In this document: positions 22,275 through 33,143 of the stretch, piece by piece
How positions within the stretch are numbered: the stretch's first letter is position 1
Layout: every line of letters begins with the position of its first letter
NCBI GenBank assembly: GCA_033977485.1
Contig: CM066991.1
Location: 129,661,999 to 129,725,998 of the forward strand
From: Hydrangea macrophylla
Taxonomy: Eukaryota > Streptophyta > Magnoliopsida > Cornales > Hydrangeaceae
Reading direction: 5' to 3'
Length of the DNA: 64,000 nt
The notes under the pieces: generated by a model
Databases searched by the model: none
Told to the model about the DNA's origin: nothing
Seen by the model: the letters and a program-made list of their open reading frames with translations, nothing else
Position numbers and translations under genes: made by a program

Positions 22275-24467
22275 CCACGTGGATGTACTAGATTGTTTTA
22301 TCTCAACCACTTAGGGCCCAATATTTTCAGATTTCAGTTTTCAGAAAACTAGGAACCACGTTTTTTTTTCTTTGTTGAATCAAATGATTAGCAAAAGAAA
22401 AACGAAAATGATTATCAACCAAAATTATGTTACATCAATCCCCACCAAAAAAAAAAAAAAAATGTTACAACATTCCAAACTTTGGAATTAATGATAACTG
22501 GTCGACTCTTGATGGTTGAAAAAAATAGTAATACTATGAACCCATGTGGATTCACAAAGGGGTTGGAGGAGAAGACAATCACAATCAGGGGCTCCGATGC
22601 TATTTTTTTGGTATCTACTTATATATAATTTGTAATTTTTTTAGGGTCTAGTTATACATAATTGGCTATTTTTTTGATATCTACTTATAATGTATGTGAG
22701 TCTATTTGGAGCCACGTAAATATTGTATAGTGTCTTTCAAATTCTAGGGGGCCTATTTCTGAAACTCATAAAATTATTACACTGGAAGTTTCAAAATTCT
22801 AGGGGCCTTTGCTTTTGAGTTGTATATACATGCACATCAATATATATGCAGAAATGGGTATATTTGGGACACACCCAATAACACACTTTTGGGTCACAAC
22901 CTAATTAATGTGTCTATCTCTCTCCTGTGTCACTGTAGGATCCAATGACATCACAGGAGAGAGATAAACACATTATTTGGGTTGTGTCCAGAGGTTGTGT
23001 ATTTGGGTGTCTCAATCTTTGCTCGTTTTAAATTGGGTTTTGGGCTCCTTTGGTGGCCTAAACATAAAAGAAGGGGGGGGGGGGGGGGGGGGGGGGGGGG
23101 GGCTTACATATTTTTGAAGGGGGACCTAATTTCAACTATGTAATTTTTTATAGGGTAAAATTTTAATTTGAAAATCTAGGGGGCCTGGGTCTACCCTGGC
23201 CCCTCAATTGCTCCAGCCCTGATCACAATACACTACATGCAAAAAAGATTGTAAGCTCTAAACCTCCGAACTCTCAAAATAGCCACACACAAAAATTCAC
23301 AGAAAATAGAAAATTATATCCACAAATATGTATAAATAGACAAAATTTAATTTCGCCTCGGAGCACCCCAAACCCTGTGAGGTATGAGCCACCTTGGTCA
23401 AGGGACCCGTCTTTAAATGGCCGGTTGCCTAGGGCCCCAAATTGTCAGGCCGACCCTTACATGATTTTAGTTTTCGTTTTTACAACAAAATACTAATACT
23501 AATAATAATAATAATAAAAATAATAATAGTAATAATAAAATTGAAAATAGAAATAAAATCGCAGTGTTACCAAACAGACCTTTAATTCTTTATTGATAGC
23601 AAAAGTCGTAGCAAAGCTAAGAGTAAATATAAAAAAAGAGTAATGATTCGTGCACATAAAATGTGCACATAAAATGTGCACATATATAAAGATCTAGGCC
23701 ATTCATTTTGGTAGGTCCTATATGTGCAGGGATGGACCCCGCCAAAATGAATGGCTCAGATCTTTATGTGCACACTTTATGATGTGCACGTAGCATTACC
23801 CTATAAAAAAAGGGTTTGATAACTGACCCCATGGCAAGCAGTGTTAGTAACCAAGAAGTAACAGAAGAGGCTGCAGCTGCTTGTAGATTTGCAGCAGTCC
23901 ATTGAACAACATTTGTGATTCCAGTGAGTGAGGTTATGAAGCCCACCACACCAGCTATGAGAGAGAATATTATGAAGAAACCGGTTGCCATATTCCCAAT
24001 TGGAAAGTATATTGGAAATATCCGAGCAGGGATTGACAATACAGATGCTGTGGCATGTACAATTAATGGATCAATTACACAATTCAATTAGTTACTTTTA
24101 GCTAGTATATATACGTAGTAATATTAGAAACACCTAAAAAAAAAAAAAGAACACAATAGATGATGTGGATAACCAAAACTCTTTATTAATTATAAAATAA
24201 AAGAACATAAATTTATATTTAATTTCAAAATTGCTATTAATTAACACATCAGTAAATGAACAATTTAGGTAAATAAATTCTGTACATACTTAGCATTTTC
24301 CATTTGCATACGGATGTATGAAAATGCAAACCTTTGCATATCAAAATTAAACTACATATTCTAAAAATGAAACTGTAGACTTTTCATTAAAATGACACAC
24401 AACATCTGTACTAAATACATCCACGTTAAATGTGCTTTATGGAAGAGTACATATATCAATTCATGTG

Positions 24468-24498
<31 letters not shown>

Positions 24499-24914
24499 TA
24501 TGCATGTGGCCGGGTGTGACGAGAAATTTTGTTGGGTAATTTAGCAACTCTCAAGATTCTACCTAAATTACTGTACTAACCTCGTTAAATTTATGTAATT
24601 ACTTTACTACCTGCCCTCGTTACAAATTTATGTAATACACCCTTATTAAACGAGGCTTTGTCTATTTAATTAAATTAAACACAAAAATATTATATATAAC
24701 AAAGCCTTTATGTGAATGTATATATATCCGTGTATGTATGTAACTAAAGTCAGTGTAGTGTATTGTATTGTATTGTCTTTGGATACCTGATTCGCGAGCT
24801 CTTTCAATAGCATGATTTACAGCCCATGCCGCGATTATAGTGGCAATGGAATAAAGTAAGAGGTTGAGGATTAATAGGATGAATGCTGCAGATTTTCCTG
24901 CTCCTGAAGCCCAT
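21608..24914 (-). CDS. AWPM-19-like (PM19) membrane protein, incomplete
   Basis: Four exons on the minus strand. Exon 1 (24787 to about 24914) encodes ASGAGKSAAFILLILNLLLY and AAWAVNHAIERARES, ending GAATCAG/GTATCC. Exon 2 (23828-24047) encodes SIPARIFPIYFPIGNMATGF, FSLIAGVVGFITSLTG and SWLLTLLAMG, ending ATGGG/GTCAGT. Exon 3 (21948-21993, 46 nt) encodes LACKEIQLGWTDSNL. Exon 4 starts at 21630 after ATATGCAG with RALEIIM and enters the gap at 21607. Phases agree at every junction. AWPM-19 proteins are small four-helix plasma-membrane proteins of seeds, pollen and stressed tissue, linked to abscisic acid. Two oddities: the expected ATG (24912-24914) is out of frame by one extra G in a GGG run, and no other in-frame ATG exists before an upstream stop; and intron 2 (21994-23827) is packed with transposons. 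It is either a recent pseudogene or a gene with a one-base assembly error. Confidence 0.88.
22047..22235. mobile_element. Hairpin MITE in AWPM-19 intron 2
   Basis: Long, nearly perfect inverted repeat of about 190 bp. The left end ATGATAGATGCACAACAAAA mirrors the right end TTTTATTGTGCATCTATCAT, and the arm continues through GCACAACCTGCTTAAAAT. Only a short loop near 22125-22150 is unpaired. No coding capacity. Confidence 0.88.
22858..23011. mobile_element. MITE nested in the hAT element
   Basis: Inverted repeat of roughly 155 bp: TTTGGGACACACCCAA at the left and its mirror TTGGGTGTCTCAA at the right, with a centre CTCCTGTGTCACTGTAGGAT followed by its near complement. The centre and the GGGACACAACC ends resemble the elements at 42837-43010 and 61270-61451. 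Confidence 0.75.
23073..23102. repeat. Poly-G run of 30 bases
   Basis: Thirty consecutive G inside the hAT element. Very long G runs are often unreliable in assemblies. Confidence 0.95.
23639..23801. mobile_element. MITE next to the AWPM-19 exon 2 donor site
   Basis: Inverted repeat of about 160 bp: GTAATGATTCGTGCACATAA at the left and GTGCACGTAGCATTAC at the right, with inner arms ATAAAGATCTAGGCCATTCA and its near complement. It ends about 26 bases from the 5' splice site at 23827. A second, shorter family member is at 43744-43858. Confidence 0.82.
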
Positions 24915-25520
24915 GCGCCCTTCAGCTCAGAATCAGTAAGAGAAAGACCTGATTAATTTGGTGATCACCCTTGATCTTGTGGTCTGAGAGATAAATGTAT
25001 CCATATATAAGTATATGGAGTGTATATATAAGATAGTTATTATAAGCATAATTTTAAATTGGGTTGTCATATTGTTCATTGGTTGATCCCTTCCTTTTCA
25101 TGAACATAAACATAAGTGGAGTGTCTTCAATCCAAAGGAAGGATTTGAATATATTCCTTCCTCTTGTTGATGGTTTGCCTCATAGAGAGGTAAAGAATTT
25201 TCTTTGCCTTCAAAGTTGTATACTGCTTAAATAATTGAAAAATGTGTTGTTTGTTTACATATGAGACTATGAGTTCACCAACAGAATAATGATATCCTCT
25301 TTCTGGAGCTGTTTTTTTTTTTTTTGAACAGCAAGAGAGAATTTTATTAAGAAAGCCGGCCATGAGGCCAAAAGGTAGGCATTGTTTGTGTACTGTGTGA
25401 TTCAATTCTTTTTCTTTCTCTAGATTTGGAATGCATATATGGATCGAGACAATATAATGATGGACCAATCAAGTAAAAAAAACTAAAAACAAATAATAGT
25501 TTAATGAATTTTTCAAAGCA

Positions 25521-25554
<34 letters not shown>

Positions 25555-25763
25555 CTCAAAACAATGACATGAAGTGGCCATGGTTTTCTATGACTATCCA
25601 ACGCTCCTGTACGTACGTGCTGGTTAAGTTGCCGAAATCTGGTGAATATATATATATATATATATATGACTAAAAAGGAGGTCCAAAACATCCATGAAAT
25701 TGCAAACACTAAAATAAAATGCACTTGAATTGCCAAAGAATATTTCAACCAAACATGCCCCAC
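24915..25763. other. Intergenic DNA upstream of AWPM-19
   Basis: Would hold the AWPM-19 promoter. I see (TA)n tracts near 25526-25552 and 25648-25666 and a T run at 25312, but no gene and no transposon with visible ends. Confidence 0.6.
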
Positions 25764-25819
25764 CTATGATGCACGGACACTCCAAAAATGGAGCCGCAGG
25801 GGTACTCAGTGCGCACCCA

Positions 25820-25980
25820 GTTCGGGTGCGGCACGGGTGCGGCGGGTGCGGCTTGGAGTTCTTCGGAGTGCTTTTTGAGTGCTTCACCTGTTTTGGGTGC
25901 GGCGTGGGTGCGTCAGGGTGCGCAGAGGGTGCGGCGAGGACACTTAGGGGTGCGGGAGGACACTTTGGGGGGGTGCGGCG
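25820..25980 (+). repeat. 5' subterminal GGGTGCGG repeats of the hAT element
   Basis: Nine GGGTGC cores within about 160 bases, most extended to GGGTGCGG. All have the same orientation. The matching copies near the other end are inverted, as expected for transposase-binding sites. Confidence 0.88.
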
Positions 25981-26193
25981 GGGGCAATTTTGAAAAAAAA
26001 AAAAGTTTCAAAACAAATTTTTAATAAACTAGGGGTCCTAAAATTAAATAACAAAAAGTTTTAAAAAACCCTAAATGCTCTGCTGATACAATACGTTAAA
26101 GCCTAAAGGAGCAAAGGCTAAAGCAAAAAAAAAAAAAAAAAACACAAAGCACAGAAGAAGAATCTCCAGCGGCGCCATCTCCAGGTTCGTCCC

Positions 26194-26241
<48 letters not shown>

Positions 26242-26450
26242 TCTCTCACAGTTTCGGTTCTCTTCTCTCAGTCGCTCGTTAGTCGTTTCTCTTTTCTCTC
26301 ACAGTCACTCTCTCTCTCTCTCTCTCTCTCTCGTTTCTCTCTTTCTCTCTCTCTTGTCAGGTCAGCCAAGAGAAACATAGAGATCATTGGACCAACAACC
26401 TACGAGGCTGCGAGATCTCCGACAATCTGGTATTTATTTCCCCTTTCGCC

Positions 26451-26482
<32 letters not shown>

Positions 26483-26514
26483 CTGATTTCGATTTTCTTT
26501 CTAAATCCAAATGT

Positions 26515-26975
26515 TAGTTAGTTTTTGTGATTATTATTTTTCTGATTTTGTTTTACTTGCTGTTATTTTTCTGATTTTGTTTTACTTGCTAATTCCAAGT
26601 ATTAGTTAGTTTTGTGATTGTTATTTTTCTGATTTTGTTTTACTTGCTAATTCCAAGTATTAGTTAGTTTTGTGATTTTTATTTTTGTGATTTTGTTTTG
26701 CTTGCTAATTCCAAATATTAGGTAGCTTTGTGATTTTTATTTTTGTGATTTTGTTTTGCTTGCTAATTCCAAATATTAGGTAGCTTTGTGATTTTTATTT
26801 TTGTGATTTTGTTTTGCTTGCTAATTCCAAATATAGGTAGCTTTGTGATTTTATTTTTGTGATTTTGTTTTGCTTGCTAACTCCAAATATTAGGTAGTTT
26901 TGTGATTTTTATTTTTGTGATTTTGTTTTGCTTGCTAATTCCAAATATTAGGTAGTTTTGTGTCTTGTGATTTTT
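26515..26975 (+). repeat. Tandem repeat in the hAT 5' leader
   Basis: About eight imperfect units of about 58-60 bp, each with CTGATTTTGTTTTACTTGCT or a close variant followed by AATTCCAAGTATTAG. It lies between the (CT)n-rich leader and the transposase start. High T content suggests that it is a leader intron; I cannot prove the splice sites. Confidence 0.85.
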
Positions 26976-27058
26976 ATTTTTCTTTGGTATCAAATTATTG
27001 TAGTTTGAACTTATACCATTAATTATATTGCTAATTTGCTAGTTTACACGACGGAATA

Positions 27059-29330
27059 ATGAATTCGGAGAGTGTCAATTCGACTGCTGCGGCGGGTAGT
27101 TCAAGTGTAGATACGGATGATGACAGTAATTTCCCTCTTTGGAGATATGTGACAAAGTTGGAAAAAAAGGGGAAAGGTGGAAATGTGAAATTTCGATGCA
27201 CTTTTTGTAACAAAGAGTCAGTGGGATCATATCTTCGAGTAAAGTCACACTTGTTGAAAATTCCCGGCAATGGAATAGCGGGATGCACAAAAATTTCCTT
27301 GGAGCTAAAAGCTGAATTCTTAAAGCTTGTCCAGGAAGCTGATAATAGGGCTAAGTCTGCCCAACCTGTCCAAGTACCGCTTCCATCTAGTGTAAGCCAA
27401 GGTCCATTCGCATCTGTGGTACCGTTGGGAACGACCATTCCATCTGTTGATCCAAAGCGAAGAAAAGTGTCCGCAATTGAAAAGGCTTTCAATAATGAAC
27501 ATAGAGATCGTTTGAAAAGTGAGATAGCACGGATGTTTTATGCTTCAGGCTTGCCCTTCCATTTTGCTAGGAGCCCATATTATATAAATGCTTTTACTTA
27601 TGCAGCTAACCATAGCATACCTGGTTTTATTCCACCTGGTTACAATGCCTTAAGAACCACATTATTGCAGCAGGAGAGGGCAAATATTGAGAAGTTGTTG
27701 GTTCCCATAAAAGATACATGGCCTGAAAAAGGGGTGAGCATTGTTACCGACGGGTGGACCGATGCTCAAAGAAGGCCACTTATAAACTTTATGGCCGTGA
27801 CGGAGGGTGGACCTATGTTCCTAAGAGCAGTCAACTGTGAGGGTGAATACAAGGATAAAGAATTTATAGCAAATTTGATAAAGGAGGTCATTAAGGAGGT
27901 TGGACCTCAAAATGTGGTCCAAGTGATAACAGATAATGCTCCTGTTTGTAAGGCGGCGGGGATGCTTGTTGAGGCCCAATATCCTCACATATTCTGGACT
28001 CCTTGTGTGGTGCACACCCTTAATCTTGCTCTTAAAGATATATGTGCACCGAAAAATACAGAAAGTAATGCTGAAGTTTATTTCGAGTGCAGTTGGATCA
28101 CGGATGTGTACGAGGATGCTGTTTTAATGAAGAACTTTATAGTCAACCATTCCATGTGCTTGGCTATGTACAATGAATTTGTGAGCTTGAAGTTGCTTGC
28201 AATTGCTGAGACCAGATTTGCTTCCACTATTGTAATGTTGAAAAGATTTAAACTTGTCAGGCGTGGTCTTCAATCAATGGTGATTAGTGACAAATGGTCA
28301 ACGTATAGGGATGATAACGTGGGAATGGCAGCTAAAGTGAAGGAACTCATTCTTAATGATATTTGGTGGGATAAGGTTGACAAAATACTCGCATTCACTA
28401 ATCCCATTTATGATATGCTTCGATTTGCTGACACGGATAAGCCGGCCTTGCATTTAATGTATGAAATGTGGGATTCAATGATTGAAAAGGTGAGAAAGGC
28501 AATATATCGGAATGAGCTGAAGGATGAAAGTGAGGAGTCAACATTTTACAATGTTGTGTATGAAATTCTAACCAAAAGATGGACGAAAAGTAACACTCCA
28601 CTTCATTGCATGGCGCATGCATTGAATCCAAGGTAACTTATACCATCAAGTTGCTCAAATTATTCCATTAAGTTCCTTAAGTTATTCCATTAAGTCCCTA
28701 AAGTTATTTCTTGATTTTTAACCTAGGTATTATAGCAGAGAATGGCTTGAAGAAGCTCCTGGCCGTGTTGCTCCACACAGAGATGATGAAATTGCTGAAG
28801 GGTGGAGCACAAGTTTGAGGAGATATTTTCCAAATGATGAGGATAGGAAAAAGTCTATTCTTGAGTTCCACCAATTTTCTACGGGCGTCGGAAAGTTTGG
28901 TCTCTATGACACCTTGGCAGATAGGGGGAGTCTAGATCCAAAGGCTTGGTGGTCATTCTATGGTGCTTCTGCGCCCTTGATACAGAACATAGCTTTAAAG
29001 CTTCTTGGACAACCATGTTCATCATCTTGTTCTGAGAGGAATTGGAGCACCTACTCTTTCATCCATTCAATGAGAAGGAACAAGATTCAACCACAACGTG
29101 CTGAAGATTTAGTCTTTGTGCACACAAATCTTCGTCTCCTTTCAAGACAAAATGACAATTATATGAAAGGGGAGACTAAGATGTGGGATGTTGGTGGAGA
29201 TACTTTTGATCCTCTTGATGGTGCTGGAGAACTTGAGATTGCAAATCTCTCACTGGATGATCCGGATATGGAGGCCGAGCTTTGTGCTGAAAATGATGAT
29301 GTTGTTGTGCAAGTTGGACAAATGCAGTAG
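27059..29330 (+). CDS. hAT transposase, BED zinc finger, 725 residues
   Basis: Two exons: 27059-28632 and 28727-29330, joined across a 94-bp intron (CCAAG/GTAACT...CCTAG/GTATTAT) that keeps the frame (N-P-R-Y-Y). Start chosen at the first ATG after the leader repeat. Domains in order: BED-type zinc finger with C47, C50, H64 and C76; a basic stretch DPKRRK near 131-136, perhaps a nuclear signal; DUF659-type catalytic core with D231 in VTDGWTDAQRRP and D292 in VITDNAPVCKAAG, and the C..H pair at 316-319; and the C-terminal hAT dimerisation region with E628 in SSSCSERNWSTYSF. D231, D292 and E628 are the likely catalytic triad. It would bind the element ends and cut and rejoin DNA in the nucleus. 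No stop, no frameshift, and an intact element around it: a candidate active transposase. A domesticated gene is unlikely given the perfect target duplication. Confidence 0.94.
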
Positions 29331-29568
29331 TTTATGTTTGTGTAATAATTAAGTTTGCTTGAATGATGTTTGTTGTGCAAGACTGCAATTTAATGTTTGC
29401 TATGAACTTGGTTTATTCTTATTTTCTTAATGAATGTAGTAGCCTTTATGTTAATGAGTTTATTGCTTGTTTGTTGCTATTAGGTTTTAATTAGAAAAAA
29501 AAAAAAAAAAATTTGGTTCATATATAGTAATATATAAAAATATATTTTTAATATTTTATATAAGTACC

Positions 29569-29656
29569 CTCGCCGCACCCGCACTCTTGATTTTGGGAAA
29601 AATGCCGAACTCTCCGCACCCGCGTCCCCGCACCCGAATCCCCGCACCCGCGTCCG
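29569..29656 (-). repeat. 3' subterminal GGGTGC repeats of the hAT element
   Basis: Four CCGCACCCG copies, the inverse of the 5' cluster, ending just inside the right terminal repeat. Confidence 0.85.
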
Positions 29657-29674
29657 TGCTTCCTAGTGCCCCAC

Positions 29675-30005
29675 AATCCAAACGATGTCTTGCATCTGAG
29701 TGGCCACTTTTTTTTTCCCCCTTAACGAAATCATGATTATCATGAACATCCAGTACCCCATTTGCAAACTCTATTTCTACAAGCTGACCTTCTCAAAAGG
29801 ATCTTAAAAAAAAAGAAGGAAAACAAGATTTCCTCTCTCATGGGCCGGCTCGCCAATCCTAGTTTGGTGTTCTGTGGATTCCTCTATTTTCTCCCCAATC
29901 AATTTCAGACATTCAACGCCAGTTTCTGAGCAGCAAGAGCTTCGGCCTCAAGTGTGGGCTCCCACAAAAGGGTAGTGTGCACTGATCCAATGCACTGGCT
30001 TTTAT
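29675..30005. other. Intergenic DNA, nothing recognised
   Basis: Continues the host sequence split by the hAT insertion. T and A runs, no reading frame or repeat ends that I can support. Confidence 0.6.
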
Positions 30006-30176
30006 ATAGGGAAATGATCTTTAGTACATTGGGTAGAGTGCATTGGCTTTTAAGCCTAAAATAACATGTGGGCTGCTCCGCTGACCCGTGGCACGTCCTG
30101 CCACCTCAATGACTCGCGGGTTTTTTAGGTTTAAAAGATAGTGCACTCTACCCAATACACTTAAGTCCTCTCCCTA
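30006..30176. mobile_element. Hairpin MITE
   Basis: Inverted repeat of about 170 bp: TAGGGAAATGATCTTTAGTA and CATTGGGTAGAGTGCA at the left mirror TGCACTCTACCCAATACACT and CCTCTCCCTA at the right. The middle is GC-rich. No coding capacity. Confidence 0.8.
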
Positions 30177-30714
30177 TATATATATATATATTTATATATA
30201 TGTTCTTTGTGGCATAGTGATGCAGGTGGTGGCCATGGCAGAGGGAGGTGGTGGTGGCTATGGCAACGGGCGACGATGGTGTCAATGGATCGGTGGTGGT
30301 GGTGGCAACGGCTCGGTGGAGGCAGGTGATTGGTGGTGGCTATGGCAGAGAGAGAGAGAGAGAGAGATATCCCAGGGAGTTACTCATTGGCAGTAGCATT
30401 TTGGGAAGTATTTGTGATACAAAGTTTAGAAACCATAGCATTACTCATTAGCAAAATTAAGGCTATTCAAAAAAACCCGTACCCCGACCTAGCCAAAAAA
30501 TACGATGTACCAGGGTAGTGGTTGGTGGTTGGTTATGATATATGGAGAAACCGAGAAGTCAGTTTCGCTGACGGGTTGTATGACTTGCCCTGAACCCGCT
30601 CAAACTCGACCGAAGTAAAACCTAACACGGAAAATATCCCTACCCCCCTTGACCCCCTTCATTTCCCACGCATTAACCGTCGATCTCACCCTCTCAGATT
30701 CTCTCTCCTTTCCC

Positions 30715-30719
<5 letters not shown>

Positions 30720-30763
<44 letters not shown>

Positions 30764-30859
30764 TCATGTGAACAAATCAGCCCCCGATCGTCGCCACCTT
30801 CAACCATCAACCTCCACCATCAACCACCGCCTCAACTTCTCTCTCCTTCCCCCCCCCCC

Positions 30860-30911
<52 letters not shown>

Positions 30912-31060
30912 GGCCTATGTGAACAAATCAACCCCCATCATCAGCCATTGCCGCCAGCATCAACCACCATCAAGCATTGCTTCAACCATCAACCACCGCC
31001 TGAGTTTCTCTCTCCTCTCCCGTTTTTTCTCTCTCTCTCTCTCTCTCTCTGATATGAGAT
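30720..31060 (+). repeat. Duplicated unit between (CT)n and poly-C tracts
   Basis: A segment beginning GTGAACAAATCAGCCCCC and containing CATCAACCACCGCCT occurs twice (about 30765-30848 and 30917-31012), each followed by CTTCTCTCTCC and long CT runs. A 22-base C run lies at 30849-30870. Predicted ORFs here are low-complexity and not credible. It may be the leader of a lost gene or a microsatellite-driven duplication. Confidence 0.7.
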
Positions 31061-31762
31061 CTAGGGCTGAAACCCTATCCTTGTCACCCGCTTCAACCCG
31101 GCCTCTGCCTCCACACTCCGCCACGATCGACCACCGTCGCCATAGCGATGAACCACTGCCACGATGATCTCCAGCACCACCATTTACCGTCGTCGCCTCT
31201 TCGTCAATGGCATCAACCACCGTCGGCGACCTTAGGAGTTAAAAAGTTAAGTCCTCTCTCTTGAATCTCTTATTTCTTGAATAGGAGGTAAACACCGGGC
31301 ATATACACCGACCCCACAACACACGCACCAGGTAAATCATGGAGGCAAACTAGTGATAGGATTTGAACCCACACCAAGTTGGACATTTGTCCATTTTGAA
31401 ATTCATCCCTCCAACTAGGTTGCACGACCGTTGGGGATTTCGAACCCCTGACCACTCTTAGGGAGGCAAAGGCTTTGGCCAAATCCCTTGTATTTATCCA
31501 TGTTAAGTTTTAACCAAAAAAAAAAAGAGTTTACTCTAATGTGTTAAAGCACATTTTATGGAGAACATTTTTGCTCATTCATTTTTGGTCTACTATTGCT
31601 CACTCAGGTCTCTACTGGATAACACGTCCCATTCCAATAATTATGTTGATAGTGCATGGGCAAAATGAGAATAAAATGGGACATGTGTCACTTAATGAAG
31701 TCTCAATGAACAATAATAGCCAAAAATAGGTAAACAAAAATACTCTCCATTTTACGTGTGAC

Positions 31763-32238
31763 TAGGCCTGTCAACGGACCGGGTCTAGGCCCAGATCCGG
31801 CTCAATTAGACGGATCTGAGCCCTTTTTTAGATCCAAATCCGGATCCATATCCGAATAGAGTTGTATAAAAACGGTCCGGATATGGATTTAATAGATCCG
31901 ATTCGTCTAAGACCCGATCCGAATTTGTGATATTGTATGTGTTATATATATATATATATCTTATATAATATATGTTACACAAATCTCTATATTACACTTG
32001 TATTGCTATATGAAATTTGTGAAAAATGAGTAATATTACATTTTTACAAGCAGGATTTCAATTCGGATCGGATTGAATATTCGGACCGGATATCCGTATC
32101 TTAGCAAATTAATCTGGATACGGGACAAAACTCATAGATCTGTCGGATATTCGGATCGGATCCGGACTAAAATATGTTTGCCGGATCCGAATCCGAATCT
32201 GGCCAATTCGGTCCATATCCGATCCGTTTACAAGCCTA
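31763..32238. mobile_element. hAT-type MITE rich in GGATCCG motifs
   Basis: Terminal inverted repeats TAGGCCTGTCAA and, from the right, TAGGCTTGTAAA; flanks CGTGTGAC and TGTGTGAC match in seven of eight bases, as for a hAT target duplication. The interior is built of degenerate repeats around GGATCCGAATC. Structurally like the element at 57294-57689. Confidence 0.72.
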
Positions 32239-32755
32239 TGTGTGACTATGAAGTTGCATTTCTCACTGTTTTGCACTATCGCTAAAAGGAAAACGCCATG
32301 TCATGAGATATATATATATATATCATATACGAACACCAGGGCCGGCGCAATCATCCTAGTACACTAAAGTTCATTAAAATTTTGAGGTTTTTCTGAAAAT
32401 TTTATAATTATATTTTTATTATAAAATTGTTTAGTATTTAATATTTTGGCCCACTTAATTATATTTAGGCCACCTCTTAACTTATGTTTAGGCCCCTCCA
32501 AAGGGACTCAAGTTCCAATTTAATGTCATCAATTATATATATATTTATTACTCCGTAATATGCATATATATAAAACTCAAAAGCAAAAGCTCTTAGAATT
32601 TTAAAAATTACACTTTTAGTGTAAGAATTTTTTAAATTTTAGAAATTCGCCCCTCTAATATTTTGAAATACACTATACAATATTTACGTTTCACAAATAT
32701 ATTTATATCATAGGTAAATCCTAAAAAAAATCACCAATTATATAAAAAACAGTCA

Positions 32756-32910
32756 GGCTAGCTATGGAGAGGGCGCCCTTTCTTTAATAAAGAGAGGGCT
32801 TCTGTTTTGACTGTCAGATCGTGTTGTCATTAAGGACAATTTTGTCACTTCACAGTTTTTAAACACGATCTGACGGTCAAAACAGAAGTCCTTTCTTTAT
32901 TAAAGAGAGG
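32756..32910. mobile_element. Hairpin MITE, family A copy 1
   Basis: Arms TTCTTTAATAAAGAGAGG and CTTCTGTTTTGACTGTCAGA pair with CTGACGGTCAAAACAGAAG and CTTTATTAAAGAGAGG; the centre is TTAAGGACAATTTTGTCACT. Copies 2 and 3 are at 32966-33143 and 60174-60346. Confidence 0.85.
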
Positions 32911-32965
32911 CAATTCGAGTATATAAATAGACAATTATGTATAAATACCCAAAAAAAAAAAAAAG

Positions 32966-33143
32966 CAGTTAGGCTATGGAAAGGGCGCCTCTCTTTAATA
33001 AAGAGAGGTTTCTGTTTTGACTTTTGACTGTCAGATTGTGTTTTTCATTAAGGGCAATTTTGTCACTTCACATTTTTTAAACACGATATGACGGCAAAAA
33101 TAGAGGTCCTCTCTTTATTAAAGAGAGGGTGCCCTCTCTATAG
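32966..33143. mobile_element. Hairpin MITE, family A copy 2
   Basis: Same structure as copy 1: AGGCTATGGAAAGGGCGCC at the left, and GGTGCCCTCTCTATAG at the right. It lies only about 55 bases from copy 1 in the same orientation. Confidence 0.85.

Larger units (their letters stand above)
22586..23221. mobile_element. Non-autonomous hAT element in AWPM-19 intron 2
   Basis: Ends CAGGGGCTCC...CTCCAGCCCTG form short imperfect terminal inverted repeats and are flanked by a perfect 8-bp duplication ATCACAAT (22578-22585 and 23222-23229), the hAT signature. About 636 bp with no transposase. It carries a nested MITE (22858-23011) and a 30-base G run (23073-23102). Confidence 0.88.
25764..29666 (+). 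mobile_element. Complete, apparently intact autonomous hAT transposon
   Basis: A 3903-bp element flanked by a perfect 8-bp duplication TGCCCCAC (25756-25763 and 29667-29674). Terminal inverted repeats: left CTATGATGCACGGACAC, right (reverse complement) CTAGGAAGCACGGACGC. Inside each end lies a cluster of short subterminal repeats with the core GGGTGC: nine forward copies at about 25820-25980, and four in inverse orientation at about 29569-29656. Such clusters bind hAT transposases in known systems (Ac/Ds). The element encodes a two-exon transposase with no stop or frameshift. A 5' leader with (CT)n tracts and a long tandem repeat precedes the coding region. Confidence 0.95.

Noticed and set aside
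25730..26024. Two ORFs of about 80 residues
   Set aside because: They read through the GGGTGCGG subterminal repeats of the hAT element; Gly/Cys-rich low complexity.
30248..31220. Several ORFs in (CT)n/(GA)n DNA
   Set aside because: Ser-Leu or Arg-Glu dipeptide runs from microsatellites; no gene structure.
31264..31500. Possible tRNA-like repeat on the minus strand
   Set aside because: Two box-B-like words (GGTTCGAAATCC, GGTTCAAATCC) are present, but no clear box A, A tail or target duplication was found, so a SINE call is not supported.
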